NCBI RefSeq assembly: GCF_000967495.1 | Contig: NZ_JXXU01000040.1 | Location: forward strand, 1-64,000 | Direction: 5' to 3' | Length of the DNA stretch: 64,000 nucleotides | Source: Vibrio neptunius | GTDB lineage: Bacteria > Pseudomonadota > Gammaproteobacteria > Enterobacterales > Vibrionaceae | In this document: piece by piece, positions 1 through 9,021 of the stretch | Layout of the letters: every line of letters begins with the position of its first letter | Numbering within the stretch: the first letter of the stretch is position 1 | The notes under the pieces: generated by a model | Told to the model about the DNA's origin: nothing | What the model saw: only the letters and a program-made list of their open reading frames with translations | The model's database searches: none | Translations under genes and position numbers: made by a program

Positions 1-130
1 CTCTCGAAGGGCGAAGCCCGTTCCCGCTTTCCAAAAGCGAAGCGCTCCCGTTCTCCATAGGACACAGTCCGTTCTCACATCTCGCAGGACGAAGTCCGTT
101 CCCGCTTTCCATAGGGCAACGCCCGTTCCC
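1..130 (-). repeat. array of five short stem-loop units, about 27 bp apart
   Basis: Five 11-base hairpins (4-bp stem, 3-base loop) lie at 9-19, 36-46, 60-70, 87-97 and 114-124. Stems are GGGC/GCCC, AGCG/CGCT, GGAC/GTCC, GGAC/GTCC and GGGC/GCCC, so the stem sequence changes while pairing is kept. Most are separated by a 16-base spacer close to GTTCCCGCTTTCCATA. The array abuts the stop codon of the phosphatidylglycerophosphatase gene and is cut by the window edge, so its full length is unknown. Related units follow csdA and radA in the same orientation relative to the gene. Confidence 0.85.
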
Positions 131-637
131 TTACACCAGCCAACCCGAGTATTTACCCACAAAGTAAAGCGCAACACCCGCCATTATGCCCGCAACGATA
201 TCGTCCAGCATAATACCCAAGCCACCATGGACACGCTTATCTAGCCAACCAATCGGCCATGGTTTAACCATATCAAAGAAACGAAACAACACGAACCCAG
301 TCAGTACCCATTTCCAGTCCGTCACTGAAAGTTGAAACAATGGCACCACCAACATAGTTATCCAAAAACCGGCAAACTCATCCCATACGATGGAACCATG
401 GTCGTGGACTCCCATGTCATCGGAGGTCACCTGACATATTTTGATTCCAATTAAGCAAGAAGCGACTACAACCACGATGTATACAGGCAAAGGTAACTGA
501 ACCAAAAGGAAGTAGAAAGGGACTGCAGCCAATGTGCCCATCGTTCCGGGAACAACAGGAGAAAGGCCACTGCCAAAGCCTGTAGCGAGTAAGTGCCAAG
601 GGTTTTTCAATGAGATAAGTGAAAGTGGATTTGTCAT
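131..637 (-). CDS. pgpA: phosphatidylglycerophosphatase A
   Basis: This 168-residue membrane protein removes the phosphate from phosphatidylglycerophosphate to give phosphatidylglycerol in the inner membrane. The family hallmarks are visible: an N-terminal GFGSGLSPVVPGTMGT stretch, the acidic VWDEFAGFW segment, and RFFDMVKPWPIGWLD followed by LDDIVAGI near the C-terminus. Hydrophobic segments fit several membrane passes. It is the last gene of the nrdR-rib-nusB-thiL series and starts 14 bases after the end of thiL, the usual gammaproteobacterial order. Its stop codon is followed immediately by a stem-loop repeat array rather than an ordinary terminator. Confidence 0.95.
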   Translation of the reverse strand: MTNPLSLISLKNPWHLLATGFGSGLSPVVPGTMGTLAAVPFYFLLVQLPLPVYIVVVVASCLIGIKICQVTSDDMGVHDHGSIVWDEFAGFWITMLVVPLFQLSVTDWKWVLTGFVLFRFFDMVKPWPIGWLDKRVHGGLGIMLDDIVAGIMAGVALYFVGKYSGWLV

Positions 638-651
638 TATACTACTTAGAA

Positions 652-1617
652 TTATTTAAAGTGATCATAGCCTTGCAGCATCCAATCTAATGCTTGCCCT
701 TGCTGGTGCAACTCAAACGTTCCTTGTGGTCGTATTTGACCAATACAGGTAATCTTAGCGCCACAATGCGCAAGAGCACTCTCGATGGAGCCTTTATTAT
801 ACTCAGGTACCGTAAAGCACAGTTCGTACTCTTCCCCGCTGGATAACGCATATTGTTGAGCTTTAGATAAAGTGCCCGTAAATTGGATAAGCGCATTAGA
901 GACAGGTAACAGCGAGACGTCAAGGCTTGCCCCAACAGAAGAACGTTTCAGAATGTGTTGTAGATCTGAAATCAAACCATCTGAAATATCGATAGCTGAG
1001 CTGGCGAGATTAAGGAGTGCTTGACCAACTAAAACGCGAGGCGTTGAGAGATAGTGGCGTTGTTCTAACTCCAGAGCAAAAGGCTGGGACTTCAGTTCCG
1101 GGTTGAGGATTACATCCAGACCAGCTTTGCTGTCTCCTAAATCACCCGTGACATAAACCCAATCACCCACTTGAGCCCCATCACGACGTAGTGCTTTATC
1201 TGGATCAACCAATCCTTGCACAGTGAGCGTTAGACTTAACGGGCCTTTAGTAGTATCACCACCAATCAACTGCACCCCATAATAATCCGCAAGCTCAAAA
1301 AATGCTTCACAGAAAGGTGCCAGCCAAGCTTCATCGGGTTCAGGCATCGTCAAGGCAAATGACACCCATGCTGGTGTTGCGCCCATAGCAGCGAGATCAC
1401 TGATGTTGGATGCTAATGCTTTATGGGCAACCCAAGCCGGGTTGGCACTTTCAAGAAAATGAGTCCCTGATACCAGCGTATCTGTGCTGATCGCGACAGA
1501 GAGTCCCTCAGGTACTTTGACCAAGGCGCAATCATCACCAGCCGCCAACAAAACATCTTTACGTGATGCTTGACGACCAACAAAATACGTTTCGATTAGA
1601 TTAAATTCACCAGACAT
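652..1617 (-). CDS. thiL: thiamine-monophosphate kinase
   Basis: ThiL phosphorylates thiamine monophosphate to the active cofactor thiamine pyrophosphate in the cytoplasm. The protein begins MSGEFNLIETYF and carries the AIR-synthase-like motifs DDCAL, STDTLVSGTHF and the glycine-rich IGGDTTKGPLSLT, then DISDGL in the second half. The start at 1617 gives about 321 residues, normal for the family. A longer reading frame up to 1677 would have to run through the hairpin that follows nusB, so I reject the extension. ATG at 1641 (MPNVTLST) is a possible but less likely alternative. Confidence 0.93.
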   Translation of the reverse strand: MSGEFNLIETYFVGRQASRKDVLLAAGDDCALVKVPEGLSVAISTDTLVSGTHFLESANPAWVAHKALASNISDLAAMGATPAWVSFALTMPEPDEAWLAPFCEAFFELADYYGVQLIGGDTTKGPLSLTLTVQGLVDPDKALRRDGAQVGDWVYVTGDLGDSKAGLDVILNPELKSQPFALELEQRHYLSTPRVLVGQALLNLASSAIDISDGLISDLQHILKRSSVGASLDVSLLPVSNALIQFTGTLSKAQQYALSSGEEYELCFTVPEYNKGSIESALAHCGAKITCIGQIRPQGTFELHQQGQALDWMLQGYDHFK

Positions 1618-1640
1618 AGTACTCAATGTAACGTTAGGCA

Positions 1641-1672
1641 TAAAAAAGGTCAGCACTTGCTGACCTTTTTTT
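1641..1672 (-). terminator. Rho-independent terminator after nusB
   Basis: Stem GGTCAGC/GCTGACC with loop ACTT is flanked by A and T runs on both sides. It lies 12 bases past the nusB stop and 24 bases before thiL, so thiL and pgpA depend on readthrough or on a promoter of their own. Confidence 0.8.
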
Positions 1673-1683
1673 ATCAATTCGAC

Positions 1684-2151
1684 TTATTTTTTGCGAACGT
1701 GAGGCGCGGCTTTGTCTAGCACACCGTTAACAAATTTGTGGCTCTCTTCAGCAGCGAACACTTTAGCTAGTTCGATAGCTTCATTGATGACCACTTTGTA
1801 AGGCACATCTTCACGACGCGTCATTTCATACATAGCAAGACGAAGCAAAGCCAGCTCCATCATGTCCAAATCTTGCATTGGACGAGCAGTATAAGGACGA
1901 ATCTTGCTGTCTAGCTCTGTGTGACTTAGCACAACACCTGTTAGCAGGTCACGGAAGTATGCAACGTCAGTGTCTGGTGCAACAAGCGCTGGTTCAGCAG
2001 CATGATGCTCTTCTTCATCATACTTACCACCAGATAAGAACTGCTCTTCGATAGTGGCAACATTCTCTTTAGTAATTTGCCATGAGTAGATCGCTTGTAG
2101 AGCGAATCGACGTGCATTACGACGTGCGGCTGGTTTCACACTGGCCCCCAT
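1684..2151 (-). CDS. nusB: transcription antitermination factor NusB
   Basis: NusB binds boxA RNA with NusE (ribosomal protein S10) and supports antitermination of rRNA transcription. The 155-residue protein has the conserved [15 protein letters not shown] start and the C-terminal [24 protein letters not shown] motif, split over two strings here: NEAIELAK and HKFVNGVLD. An acidic, histidine-containing insert ([12 protein letters not shown]) sits near residue 45. Its ATG overlaps the ribH stop as TAATG, which indicates translational coupling with riboflavin synthesis genes. Confidence 0.97.
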   Translation of the reverse strand: MGASVKPAARRNARRFALQAIYSWQITKENVATIEEQFLSGGKYDEEEHHAAEPALVAPDTDVAYFRDLLTGVVLSHTELDSKIRPYTARPMQDLDMMELALLRLAMYEMTRREDVPYKVVINEAIELAKVFAAEESHKFVNGVLDKAAPHVRKK

Positions 2152-2621
2152 TAGGAATCGATTTCAGATAGAACGTTTATCATTTCAAGTGCGCTTAGTG
2201 CAGCCTCTGCACCTTTATTACCAGCCTTGGTTCCCGCGCGCTCAATAGCTTGATCAATTGTATCAACGGTCAGTACACCAAACGCAACTGGAAGGCTGTA
2301 TTCCAGAGACACTTGTGCAAGGCCTTTGTTACATTCACTGCAAACATAGTCAAAGTGAGGTGTGCCGCCACGAATAACAGTACCCAGAGATACGATTGCA
2401 TCGAACTTGCCTGTTTTCGCTACTCGCTGAGCGACCAATGGAAGTTCAACCGCACCCGGACAGCGAACAACTGTGATGTTATCTTCGCTGATTTGTCCAT
2501 GACGCTTTAAAGTATCGATTGCACCAGACAATAGACTTTCGTTAATAAAACTGTTGAAACGAGAAATAACGATAGCAATTTTTGCGTTTGGCGCTGGGAA
2601 GCCACCCTCGATCACTTTCAT
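2151..2621 (-). CDS. ribH: 6,7-dimethyl-8-ribityllumazine synthase
   Basis: Lumazine synthase condenses 5-amino-6-ribitylaminouracil with 3,4-dihydroxy-2-butanone 4-phosphate, the next-to-last step of riboflavin synthesis. Start at 2621 ([11 protein letters not shown]) gives 156 residues, the usual length, and is preceded by a good GGAAAG ribosome site. The open frame extends to 2714, but the 31 extra residues match nothing typical of the family. Motifs include [20 protein letters not shown] and the substrate-binding [16 protein letters not shown]. It lies downstream of ribBX, the source of one of its substrates. Confidence 0.95.
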   Translation of the reverse strand: MKVIEGGFPAPNAKIAIVISRFNSFINESLLSGAIDTLKRHGQISEDNITVVRCPGAVELPLVAQRVAKTGKFDAIVSLGTVIRGGTPHFDYVCSECNKGLAQVSLEYSLPVAFGVLTVDTIDQAIERAGTKAGNKGAEAALSALEMINVLSEIDS

Positions 2622-2730
2622 AAGCTTTCCTTTAACTATGTTCATCAAGTGAGAATCGCCGGATTCTAGCACAAATCTGTGAGCAATATCTAATGGAAAT
2701 TTAGCATTACTCAATTAGCAGATCGGCGTT

Positions 2731-2770
2731 AAAAACAAAGAAGGCAATTGGTTTATCACCCTTTGCCTTC
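2731..2770 (-). terminator. terminator after ribBX
   Basis: Arms GAAGGCAA and TTGCCTTC enclose a 15-base loop; in the minus direction the hairpin runs into TTTGTTTTT. It sits between ribBX and ribH and may reduce ribH-nusB expression relative to the upstream genes. Confidence 0.7.
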
Positions 2771-2798
2771 TCATCCAACCTAGTCGTTTTCTGTCTGC

Positions 2799-3908
2799 TT
2801 ATTCACAAACGTATTCAACCACATTAAGACCAAAACCTCCCAAAGCGTGGTATTTCTTATTGGTGGATGAAAGTAGACGCATGTCATGTACACCCAAATC
2901 CGCCAAAATCTGCGAACCGACACCAACACGTCGTGATGTCCCTTGTTTCTTCGCTAAGGTTGGCGCTTCACCTTTATCTTGGGCTTCAAACATTTTTACT
3001 CGGTGAATAAGCAGGTCCGTTGACTCTTCATTACCAAGAATCACCAAAACGCCACCTTCTTCGCCAATACGTTTCATTGCTTTATCTAGCGTCCAGCTTC
3101 TTTCCGCATTGCGGTCGCTGCGCAACAAATCAGTAAACGTATCCTGGAGGTGAACTCGAACCAATGGTGTTTTTTCTTGCACGTCGCCTTTGCACAAGGC
3201 GTAGTGGACCTGGTTGTCGATCGTATCGCGGAAAGTCACCAATTCAAATTCGCCGTATTCTGTCGGCAATTTGCACTCTGCAACACGCTCAATCGTCGTT
3301 TCTGTGTTGTTGCGGTATTCGATCAAGTCAGCAATCGTACCTAACTTAATATTATGTTTCTCAGCGAAGATTTCTAGATCAGGGCGACGGGCCATTGTGC
3401 CGTCATCATTAAGGATCTCAACAATAACACCGGAAGGTTCTAAACCAGCAAGGCGAGCTAAATCACAGCCTGCTTCTGTATGCCCAGCACGAGTGAGAAC
3501 GCCCCCTTCCTGCGCGGCAAGTGGGAAGATATGTCCAGGTTGAACCAAGTCTGCCGCTTTGGCGTCTTTTGCGACCGCAGCTTGCACAGTGCGCGCACGA
3601 TCGGCAGCTGAAATTCCCGTTGTAACGCCTTCCGCAGCTTCAATAGAAACAGTGAAGTTGGTAGTATACTGTGCGTTATTGTCCTGAACCATAGGCGGTA
3701 AACCTAAACGCTCACAACGTTCTTTGGTCATCGTAAGGCAGATCAAGCCACGACCATGAGTCGCCATGAAGTTGATTGCTTCAGGAGTGACATGTTCGGC
3801 CGCCATGATCAGATCGCCTTCATTTTCACGATCTTCATCATCCATCAGGATGACCATTTTACCTAGTCGAATATCTTCGATGATTTCTTGAGGCGTACTA
3901 ATTGGCAT
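2799..3908 (-). CDS. ribB: 3,4-dihydroxy-2-butanone 4-phosphate synthase with degenerate RibA-like domain (RibBX)
   Basis: Residues 1 to about 200 are a complete RibB domain, which makes 3,4-dihydroxy-2-butanone 4-phosphate from ribulose 5-phosphate: [12 protein letters not shown] near residue 23, THGRGLICL and the catalytic-region [11 protein letters not shown] are intact. The remainder is related to GTP cyclohydrolase II, but where RibA has the zinc-binding cysteines after ARVHSECLTGD this protein reads [13 protein letters not shown], and the arginine-rich RQEGRN substrate motif is replaced by GNEESTD. The second domain is therefore unlikely to hydrolyse GTP, and a separate ribA is expected elsewhere. 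The 369-residue length is that of RibBA fusions. Confidence 0.92.
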   Translation of the reverse strand: MPISTPQEIIEDIRLGKMVILMDDEDRENEGDLIMAAEHVTPEAINFMATHGRGLICLTMTKERCERLGLPPMVQDNNAQYTTNFTVSIEAAEGVTTGISAADRARTVQAAVAKDAKAADLVQPGHIFPLAAQEGGVLTRAGHTEAGCDLARLAGLEPSGVIVEILNDDGTMARRPDLEIFAEKHNIKLGTIADLIEYRNNTETTIERVAECKLPTEYGEFELVTFRDTIDNQVHYALCKGDVQEKTPLVRVHLQDTFTDLLRSDRNAERSWTLDKAMKRIGEEGGVLVILGNEESTDLLIHRVKMFEAQDKGEAPTLAKKQGTSRRVGVGSQILADLGVHDMRLLSSTNKKYHALGGFGLNVVEYVCE

Positions 3909-3954
3909 TTCTCTAGTTCCTGTTATCTGGGCACTTGGCGACTTGATTCTGTGT

Positions 3955-3978
3955 CAAAACCCAGCTCCTAGGCTGGGT
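3955..3978 (-). terminator. hairpin after ribE
   Basis: Stem ACCCAGC/GCTGGGT with loop TCCTAG (plus-strand arms 3959-3965 and 3972-3978) is followed in the minus direction by TTTTGACAC. The U run is short, so it may be a partial terminator or attenuator ahead of ribBX. Confidence 0.55.
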
Positions 3979-3988
3979 ATCTGCTAAT

Positions 3989-4639
3989 TTATGCAAAACC
4001 GTTTTGCTGGAGAAATTCCATAGTCAAACTCGATTCTGGCTGCTCATTTTGGCTGGTCAATAAACGTTCCATGTAACGCGCTAGTACGTCCACTTCCAAA
4101 TTGACTGTTCGTCCAACATGGAAATCTGCGATGGTCGTCTCTTCTCCAGTGTGAGGTACTATCGTAAGTTTGAAGGCATTTTTGCGTAGAGCATTCACCG
4201 TCAGGCTAATACCATCCACAGTAACGGAGCCTTTCTCAGCAACATATTTGCATAGCTCTTCAGGCATGGAAACCCAAAACTCAATAGCCCGCCCTACCTG
4301 GTTACGTTCAGTAATTTCACCGACGCCATCCACGTGACCAGATACTATATGGCCACCAAAGCGCGTGGTTGGCAACATCGCTTTTTCTAGATTAACCTTG
4401 CCACCCACTTGATAATCAGTGAATCCAGTTTTGTTCAATGTTTCTAACGATAAATCAGCGCTGTAGCTGGTTGAATTGAAATCAACCACAGTCAAACACA
4501 CGCCATTTGTTGCAATACTGTCTCCGAGTTTGACGTCTGACATATCCAGCTTACCCACTTCAACGGTGACACTAACATCTTCACCTTTTGGAGTAATCGC
4601 TGTTAGCGTACCAACAGCTTCAATAATTCCTGTAAACAT
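3989..4639 (-). CDS. ribE: riboflavin synthase alpha chain
   Basis: Riboflavin synthase dismutates two lumazine molecules to riboflavin and the ribitylaminouracil precursor. The 216-residue protein begins MFTGIIEAVG and contains two tandem lumazine-binding repeats; GGHIVSGHVDGVG and the hydrophobic ISLTVN motif mark the second repeat, and TNGVCLTVV the first. It starts two bases after the ribD stop codon and so belongs to one transcript with ribD. In Vibrio and E. coli annotations this gene is called ribE or ribC. Confidence 0.96.
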   Translation of the reverse strand: MFTGIIEAVGTLTAITPKGEDVSVTVEVGKLDMSDVKLGDSIATNGVCLTVVDFNSTSYSADLSLETLNKTGFTDYQVGGKVNLEKAMLPTTRFGGHIVSGHVDGVGEITERNQVGRAIEFWVSMPEELCKYVAEKGSVTVDGISLTVNALRKNAFKLTIVPHTGEETTIADFHVGRTVNLEVDVLARYMERLLTSQNEQPESSLTMEFLQQNGFA

Positions 4640-4641
4640 AG

Positions 4642-5748
4642 TTACACTTCTTTGTTCTTAAGTCGGGCTACAAGTCGAATGTCTTGGCCAACTTGCCTGA
4701 TATCTTGAATATCGAGTTCAATAACCTCTGCCATCGACTCTAGGCCAAGCGCACCTAATAACCCTCGACCATCGCTGCCCATAATTTTAGGTGCTAGGTA
4801 CAATATTAACTCATCCACTAAGCCCTCTTTAATCAGACTGCTTGCCAGAGTGGCACCCGCTTCAACCCATAGGTGATTAATATTGTGATGGGAGACTAGG
4901 TTTGCAAATACTGATGTCAAATCGATTTGCTCTGAGTCATTAAGTAAAGGATCCATATCGCCTTGTGCGGAGACAACAATACGCTTACCGTCAGTGGAAT
5001 AGAACTTGAGCTCGGAAGATAGCAGTTGCTGACGATCTAACACCACTCTGACAGGTTGGCGCACTTCACTTTCAGGCAGCTTAGCCTGCACAGATTCAGG
5101 TAACTCAGACCAGCGTAGATTCAGTGATGCGTTATCCTCGATCACCGTTTTGCTTGTCGATAAGATAGCGCCAGCTTGAGCACGATAGTGTTGCACATCT
5201 TGCCTTGCCTGAGGAGAAGTGATCCACTGACTTTGACCATTACTCAGCGCGGTTTGGCCATCAAGGCTGGCAGCCATTTTCAGTTGCACAAATGGCATTC
5301 CGGTTTTCATACGTTTGATGAAAGCAGAATTCAGAGCCATTGCATCGCTTTCTAACAATCCAACCTGAACCTCAATACCCGCGTCACGCAGCATTTTAAT
5401 GCCACGCCCGGCTACTTGTGGGTTTGGGTCTTCCATCGCGCAAATCACTTTCGCAACCTTAGCTTTGATCAAACCTTCAGCGCATGGAGGAGTACGCCCG
5501 TAATGAGAGCAAGGCTCAAGGGTGACATAAGCGGTCGCCCCTATAGACTTATCGCCTGCCATTTTTAGTGCATGGACTTCGGCATGAGGTTCACCAGCAC
5601 GATAGTGAAAGCCTTCACCAATGATGTCGTCATCAAGAGCAATAACACAGCCAACGTTCGGGTTTGGTGCCGTGGTATAAATGCCGCGTTTCGCCAATTT
5701 AATCGCACGCGACATCATTTGATAATCTAGAGGAGTGAATTCAGACAT
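4642..5748 (-). CDS. ribD: bifunctional pyrimidine deaminase/reductase RibD
   Basis: RibD deaminates and then reduces the ring-opened product of GTP in riboflavin synthesis. The N-terminal deaminase domain shows the zinc motifs HAEVHAL (near residue 50) and LEPCSHYGRTPPC (near 78-90). The C-terminal reductase domain, from about residue 145, has QLKMAASLDGQTAL and the VEAGATLASSLI segment. The length of 368 residues is normal. It follows nrdR after 13 bases and precedes ribE by two, giving a compact nrdR-ribD-ribE unit. Confidence 0.96.
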   Translation of the reverse strand: MSEFTPLDYQMMSRAIKLAKRGIYTTAPNPNVGCVIALDDDIIGEGFHYRAGEPHAEVHALKMAGDKSIGATAYVTLEPCSHYGRTPPCAEGLIKAKVAKVICAMEDPNPQVAGRGIKMLRDAGIEVQVGLLESDAMALNSAFIKRMKTGMPFVQLKMAASLDGQTALSNGQSQWITSPQARQDVQHYRAQAGAILSTSKTVIEDNASLNLRWSELPESVQAKLPESEVRQPVRVVLDRQQLLSSELKFYSTDGKRIVVSAQGDMDPLLNDSEQIDLTSVFANLVSHHNINHLWVEAGATLASSLIKEGLVDELILYLAPKIMGSDGRGLLGALGLESMAEVIELDIQDIRQVGQDIRLVARLKNKEV

Positions 5749-5761
5749 TTTACTTTAACCT

Positions 5762-6211
5762 TTAATCTTCTAGTCGGGCAATTTCTTCGCCAAACTCACG
5801 AATATCTTCAAAGCTACGGTAAACGGATGCAAAGCGAATATAAGCAACTTTATCTAGTTCTTTAAGCTGATCCATAACCAAATTACCGATCATTTCACTC
5901 GGTACTTCACGCTCTCCAGTCGCTCGCAGCTGAGACTTGATCATACTAATAGCCAGTTCAACAGAGTCTGCGCTCACGGGGCGCTTTTCCAATGCTCGCT
6001 GCAAACCACCAACCATTTTATCTTCATTGAATGGTTCGCGATTTCCATTGGATTTAATCACACGAGGCATCACCAGCTCAGCGGTTTCGAATGTGGTAAA
6101 GCGTTCGCTACAAGCTAGGCACTGCCTGCGACGACGAACCTGATGACCATCAGCCACCAGACGAGAATCAATCACTTTCGTGTCATTCTCAGAGCAAAAA
6201 GGACAATGCAT
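5762..6211 (-). CDS. nrdR: transcriptional repressor NrdR
   Basis: NrdR is a nucleotide-sensing repressor of ribonucleotide reductase genes. The 149-residue protein opens with a zinc ribbon (CPFC near residue 3 and CLAC near residue 31) and then the ATP-cone domain with PRVIKSNG and REPFNEDK. The start is fixed by a strong GGAGGTGAT ribosome site. It heads the ribD-ribE unit. No NrdR box was recognised in the short upstream region, which instead holds an inverted-repeat element. Confidence 0.96.
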   Translation of the reverse strand: MHCPFCSENDTKVIDSRLVADGHQVRRRRQCLACSERFTTFETAELVMPRVIKSNGNREPFNEDKMVGGLQRALEKRPVSADSVELAISMIKSQLRATGEREVPSEMIGNLVMDQLKELDKVAYIRFASVYRSFEDIREFGEEIARLED

Positions 6212-6223
6212 ATCACCTCCATA

Positions 6224-6355
6224 ATATACTCAAACAACCTCTGGCGATTAACGCACGTTGATGAAACGAACAAAGGCACTTTGTTGATAAAATTACCAAC
6301 GAAAAACCCTTTAGAGATAAGTTGTTACCACGTAAACGAAGTCATTTGAGTATAT
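6224..6355. repeat. 132-bp element bounded by 11-bp inverted repeats
   Basis: ATATACTCAAA at 6224-6234 is exactly inverted as TTTGAGTATAT at 6345-6355, and homology between the arms continues weakly inward (ACCTC against the complement ACTTC). The interior has no credible gene. The arrangement resembles a small non-autonomous element or remnant, but no target duplication was recognised. Confidence 0.4.
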
Positions 6356-6394
6356 CGCAGCTAGTGTAGCGGATTTGGTAAAGTGAAGAAAAGC

Positions 6395-6421
6395 AAAAGG
6401 GACGAAAATCGCCCCCTTTTT
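6395..6421 (-). terminator. terminator after proA
   Basis: Arms AAAAGGG (6395-6401) and CCCTTTT (6414-6420) enclose an inner CGA/TCG stem. The hairpin starts about 23 bases past the proA stop and ends in a U run in the minus direction. Confidence 0.7.
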
Positions 6422-6443
6422 CGTATAGGAATACTGAGTTTTG

Positions 6444-7694
6444 TTAACTACGCGGTAGGTAGTTGGCCTTTCCTACCCATTTGTAGCTGGTTAGCTCCTC
6501 CAATCCCATTGGACCGCGAGCATGCAGTTTCTGTGTAGACACCGCCACCTCAGCCCCTAAACCGAACTGCGCGCCATCGGTAAATCGAGTAGAGGCGTTG
6601 ACGTACACAGCAGCAGAACCCACTGAATTGATGAACAGCTCCGAGTTTTCTAAACTGTTCGTCATAATTGCATCAGAGTGGCTGGCATTATGCACTCGCA
6701 TATGATCGATAGCTTGTTTGACATCCTCAACCACTTTGACCCCAAGAGTGTAACTGAGCCATTCCGTATCAAAGTCGCCTTCGCCACTATCACGAATCTG
6801 CTTAGCATTGGCCATCAAAGCCTTTGCTTGAGGCTCTGCAACAAAGGTGACTTTCTCTTCCATGCGAGCTTTCAACATTGGCAAAAACTCGGCTGCGATA
6901 GCTTGGTGAACCAATAAAGTATCCAGAGCGTTACAAGCCGAAGGGCGCTGTACTTTCGCATTCTCGACGACTTCCAGAGATTTTTGGAGATCAGCGCTCT
7001 CATCAACAAATACATGGCTGATACCAAAGCCGCCGATAATGACAGGGATAGTACTGTTTTCTTTACACATTTTGTGAAGGCCAGCACCACCACGTGGAAT
7101 GATCATGTCGACGTAATCATCCAGCTTAAGCAGCTGAGAAACCAGCTCTCGATCCGGTTTCTCAATATACTGAACTGAGGCTGCAGGCAGCTCTGCTTTA
7201 GCCAGCGCAGACTGAATAACCTTAACCAGTTCCATATTGGAGAAAAATGTCTCTTTACCACCACGGAGGATACTTGCGTTACCCGTCTTCAAACACAAGG
7301 CGGCAATATCAATGGTCACATTCGGTCGCGCTTCATAGATCACGCCAACGACCCCTAATGGCACTCGACGGCGAGATAAAGACATGCCGTTTTCCAGCAC
7401 TTTACTGTCAATTTCACTGCCAACAGGATCATTAAGACTAATCACGTTACGTACATCATTGGCAATACCTGCCAAACGCGCTTCGTTAAGCAGTAAACGA
7501 TCCAGTAACGCTTCTGTTAAACCAGCTCCACGGCCCAGTTCAATATCTTTGGCATTTGCTGCCAAAATGGTTTCTGCGTTGGCTTCGAGTTCATCGGCGA
7601 TGATCGCTAATGCTTGGTTCTTTTGCGCCGTTGATGCTGTTGCTAGTTGGAAAGCTGCGTCTTTGGCAGCTTGCCCCATAGAAATCAGTTCCAC
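6444..7694 (-). CDS. proA: gamma-glutamyl phosphate reductase
   Basis: ProA reduces gamma-glutamyl phosphate to glutamate-5-semialdehyde with NADPH, the second step of proline synthesis. The 416-residue protein shows [11 protein letters not shown], the catalytic cysteine context [11 protein letters not shown], and the C-terminal [21 protein letters not shown] region split as [11 protein letters not shown] and [16 protein letters not shown]. It starts 14 bases after proB, and a terminator follows, so proBA is an independent operon. Confidence 0.97.
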   Translation of the reverse strand: MELISMGQAAKDAAFQLATASTAQKNQALAIIADELEANAETILAANAKDIELGRGAGLTEALLDRLLLNEARLAGIANDVRNVISLNDPVGSEIDSKVLENGMSLSRRRVPLGVVGVIYEARPNVTIDIAALCLKTGNASILRGGKETFFSNMELVKVIQSALAKAELPAASVQYIEKPDRELVSQLLKLDDYVDMIIPRGGAGLHKMCKENSTIPVIIGGFGISHVFVDESADLQKSLEVVENAKVQRPSACNALDTLLVHQAIAAEFLPMLKARMEEKVTFVAEPQAKALMANAKQIRDSGEGDFDTEWLSYTLGVKVVEDVKQAIDHMRVHNASHSDAIMTNSLENSELFINSVGSAAVYVNASTRFTDGAQFGLGAEVAVSTQKLHARGPMGLEELTSYKWVGKANYLPRS

Positions 7695-7708
7695 TGTCTT
7701 TACCTCAA

Positions 7709-8842
7709 TTATTCCTGAATTACGACCATATCATCGCGGTGCAGCACTTCGCTGCCGTAGTCATAACCCAAAATTCCTAAAATATCTTTACTGTGCTTGC
7801 CAATTATCTTGCTCATGTCTTGGCTTGAGTAACTGGAAATCCCACGCGCGACCAAAGCACCGCTCTTATCAGTCACACGCACCACCTCACCACGGGCAAA
7901 TTCACCACTCACGTGAGTCACTCCCTTTGCCAATAGACTGCTCCCTTTATCGATAACAGCTTTCACCGCTCCATCATCGATAACAATATCACCGGATGCA
8001 GCAGGACCGGCCAGAATCCAGCGCTTGCGACTTTCAAGTGCTTCTTCAATGGGCAAAAAACGGGTGCCTTGTGGTGCTTCACCTAATGAATCAAACACCA
8101 CATCAGGCGCACTGCCAGCTGCGATGATCACTTCAATTCCAGCTCGTCGAGCAATATCCGCCGCCTGAAGTTTAGTTGCCATCCCGCCTGTACCTAGCGT
8201 TGTACCACTGCCTCCAGCGATTTTGCGTAGCGTGTCATCAATGGTTTTCACTTCTTTAATCAATTCAGCGTTTGGATCTTTGCGCGGATCAGCGGTAAAC
8301 AGACCTTTTTGGTCCGTCAAGAGCAACAGCTTGTTGGCTCCACACAAAATACCCACTAGAGCAGATAAGTTATCGTTGTCACCGACTTTAATCTCACTGG
8401 TCGCTACGGCATCATTTTCGTTAACGATAGGAATGATATCGTTATCAACCAACGCATTAATAGTATCGCGGGCATTCAAGAATCGTTCACGATCTTCCAT
8501 ATCCGCACGAGTTAGCAACATCTGGCCAATCTTAATACCATAAATACCAAATAACGCTTCCCAAGTTTGAATCAGCTGACTCTGGCCCACAGCTGCTAAC
8601 AGTTGTTTATTCGCCATTGAGTTAGGGAGTGCGGGGTAACCGAGGTGCTCTCGACCAGCCGCAATTGCGCCAGACGATACCATGACCACAGAGTGGCCCA
8701 ATTTTTGTAGCTCTGCACACTGGCGGGCTAGCTCAACCATATGAGCTCTGTCCAACGCCAAAGTGCCACCAGTTAATACACTGGTACCCAGTTTCACAAC
8801 CACAGTTTGACGCTGTGTCGCTTGTCCGCATTTTTGATTCAT
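7709..8842 (-). CDS. proB: glutamate 5-kinase
   Basis: ProB phosphorylates L-glutamate, the first and proline-inhibited step of proline synthesis. An amino-acid-kinase domain fills the first 260 residues ([13 protein letters not shown] near 14, [34 protein letters not shown]). A C-terminal PUA domain follows ([19 protein letters not shown]). The 377-residue length includes about ten extra N-terminal residues compared with E. coli; no better internal start is visible before VVVKLG. Confidence 0.96.
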   Translation of the reverse strand: MNQKCGQATQRQTVVVKLGTSVLTGGTLALDRAHMVELARQCAELQKLGHSVVMVSSGAIAAGREHLGYPALPNSMANKQLLAAVGQSQLIQTWEALFGIYGIKIGQMLLTRADMEDRERFLNARDTINALVDNDIIPIVNENDAVATSEIKVGDNDNLSALVGILCGANKLLLLTDQKGLFTADPRKDPNAELIKEVKTIDDTLRKIAGGSGTTLGTGGMATKLQAADIARRAGIEVIIAAGSAPDVVFDSLGEAPQGTRFLPIEEALESRKRWILAGPAASGDIVIDDGAVKAVIDKGSSLLAKGVTHVSGEFARGEVVRVTDKSGALVARGISSYSSQDMSKIIGKHSKDILGILGYDYGSEVLHRDDMVVIQE

Positions 8843-8968
8843 TGTCTTTCTGCTATGAAAAATAAAGAGTTCACCGATTAGCCTACTGATTGCATAACTT
8901 TACATGTCACTGGCAAATTGGGTCATGGACCTGATGTTTTAACAATCAAAGCACAAATTCACAAGTAG

Positions 8969-8993
8969 AAAAGGCGCCGTTGAGCGCCTTTTT
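8969..8993. terminator. terminator downstream of crl
   Basis: Arms AAAAGGCGC and GCGCCTTTTT around a six-base loop lie just past the crl stop (minus direction) and upstream of proB. The symmetry would let it work both ways. Confidence 0.75.
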
Positions 8994-9021
8994 ATTTGGG
9001 AAAATGGTTATGAGGAAAAAA

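Noticed and set aside
1618..1677. 20-residue N-terminal extension of thiL
   Set aside because: The extension would be coded by the nusB terminator hairpin.
3214..3543. 109-codon plus-strand frame opposite ribBX
   Set aside because: It lies wholly within a clear gene on the other strand and has no domain or ribosome site.
3909..3988. FMN riboswitch before ribBX
   Set aside because: The interval is too short and lacks the conserved RFN elements.
7384..7956. 190-codon plus-strand frame opposite proA and proB
   Set aside because: It spans the convergent end of one gene and the start of the other on the opposite strand, has no ribosome site, and its product is serine-rich shadow sequence.
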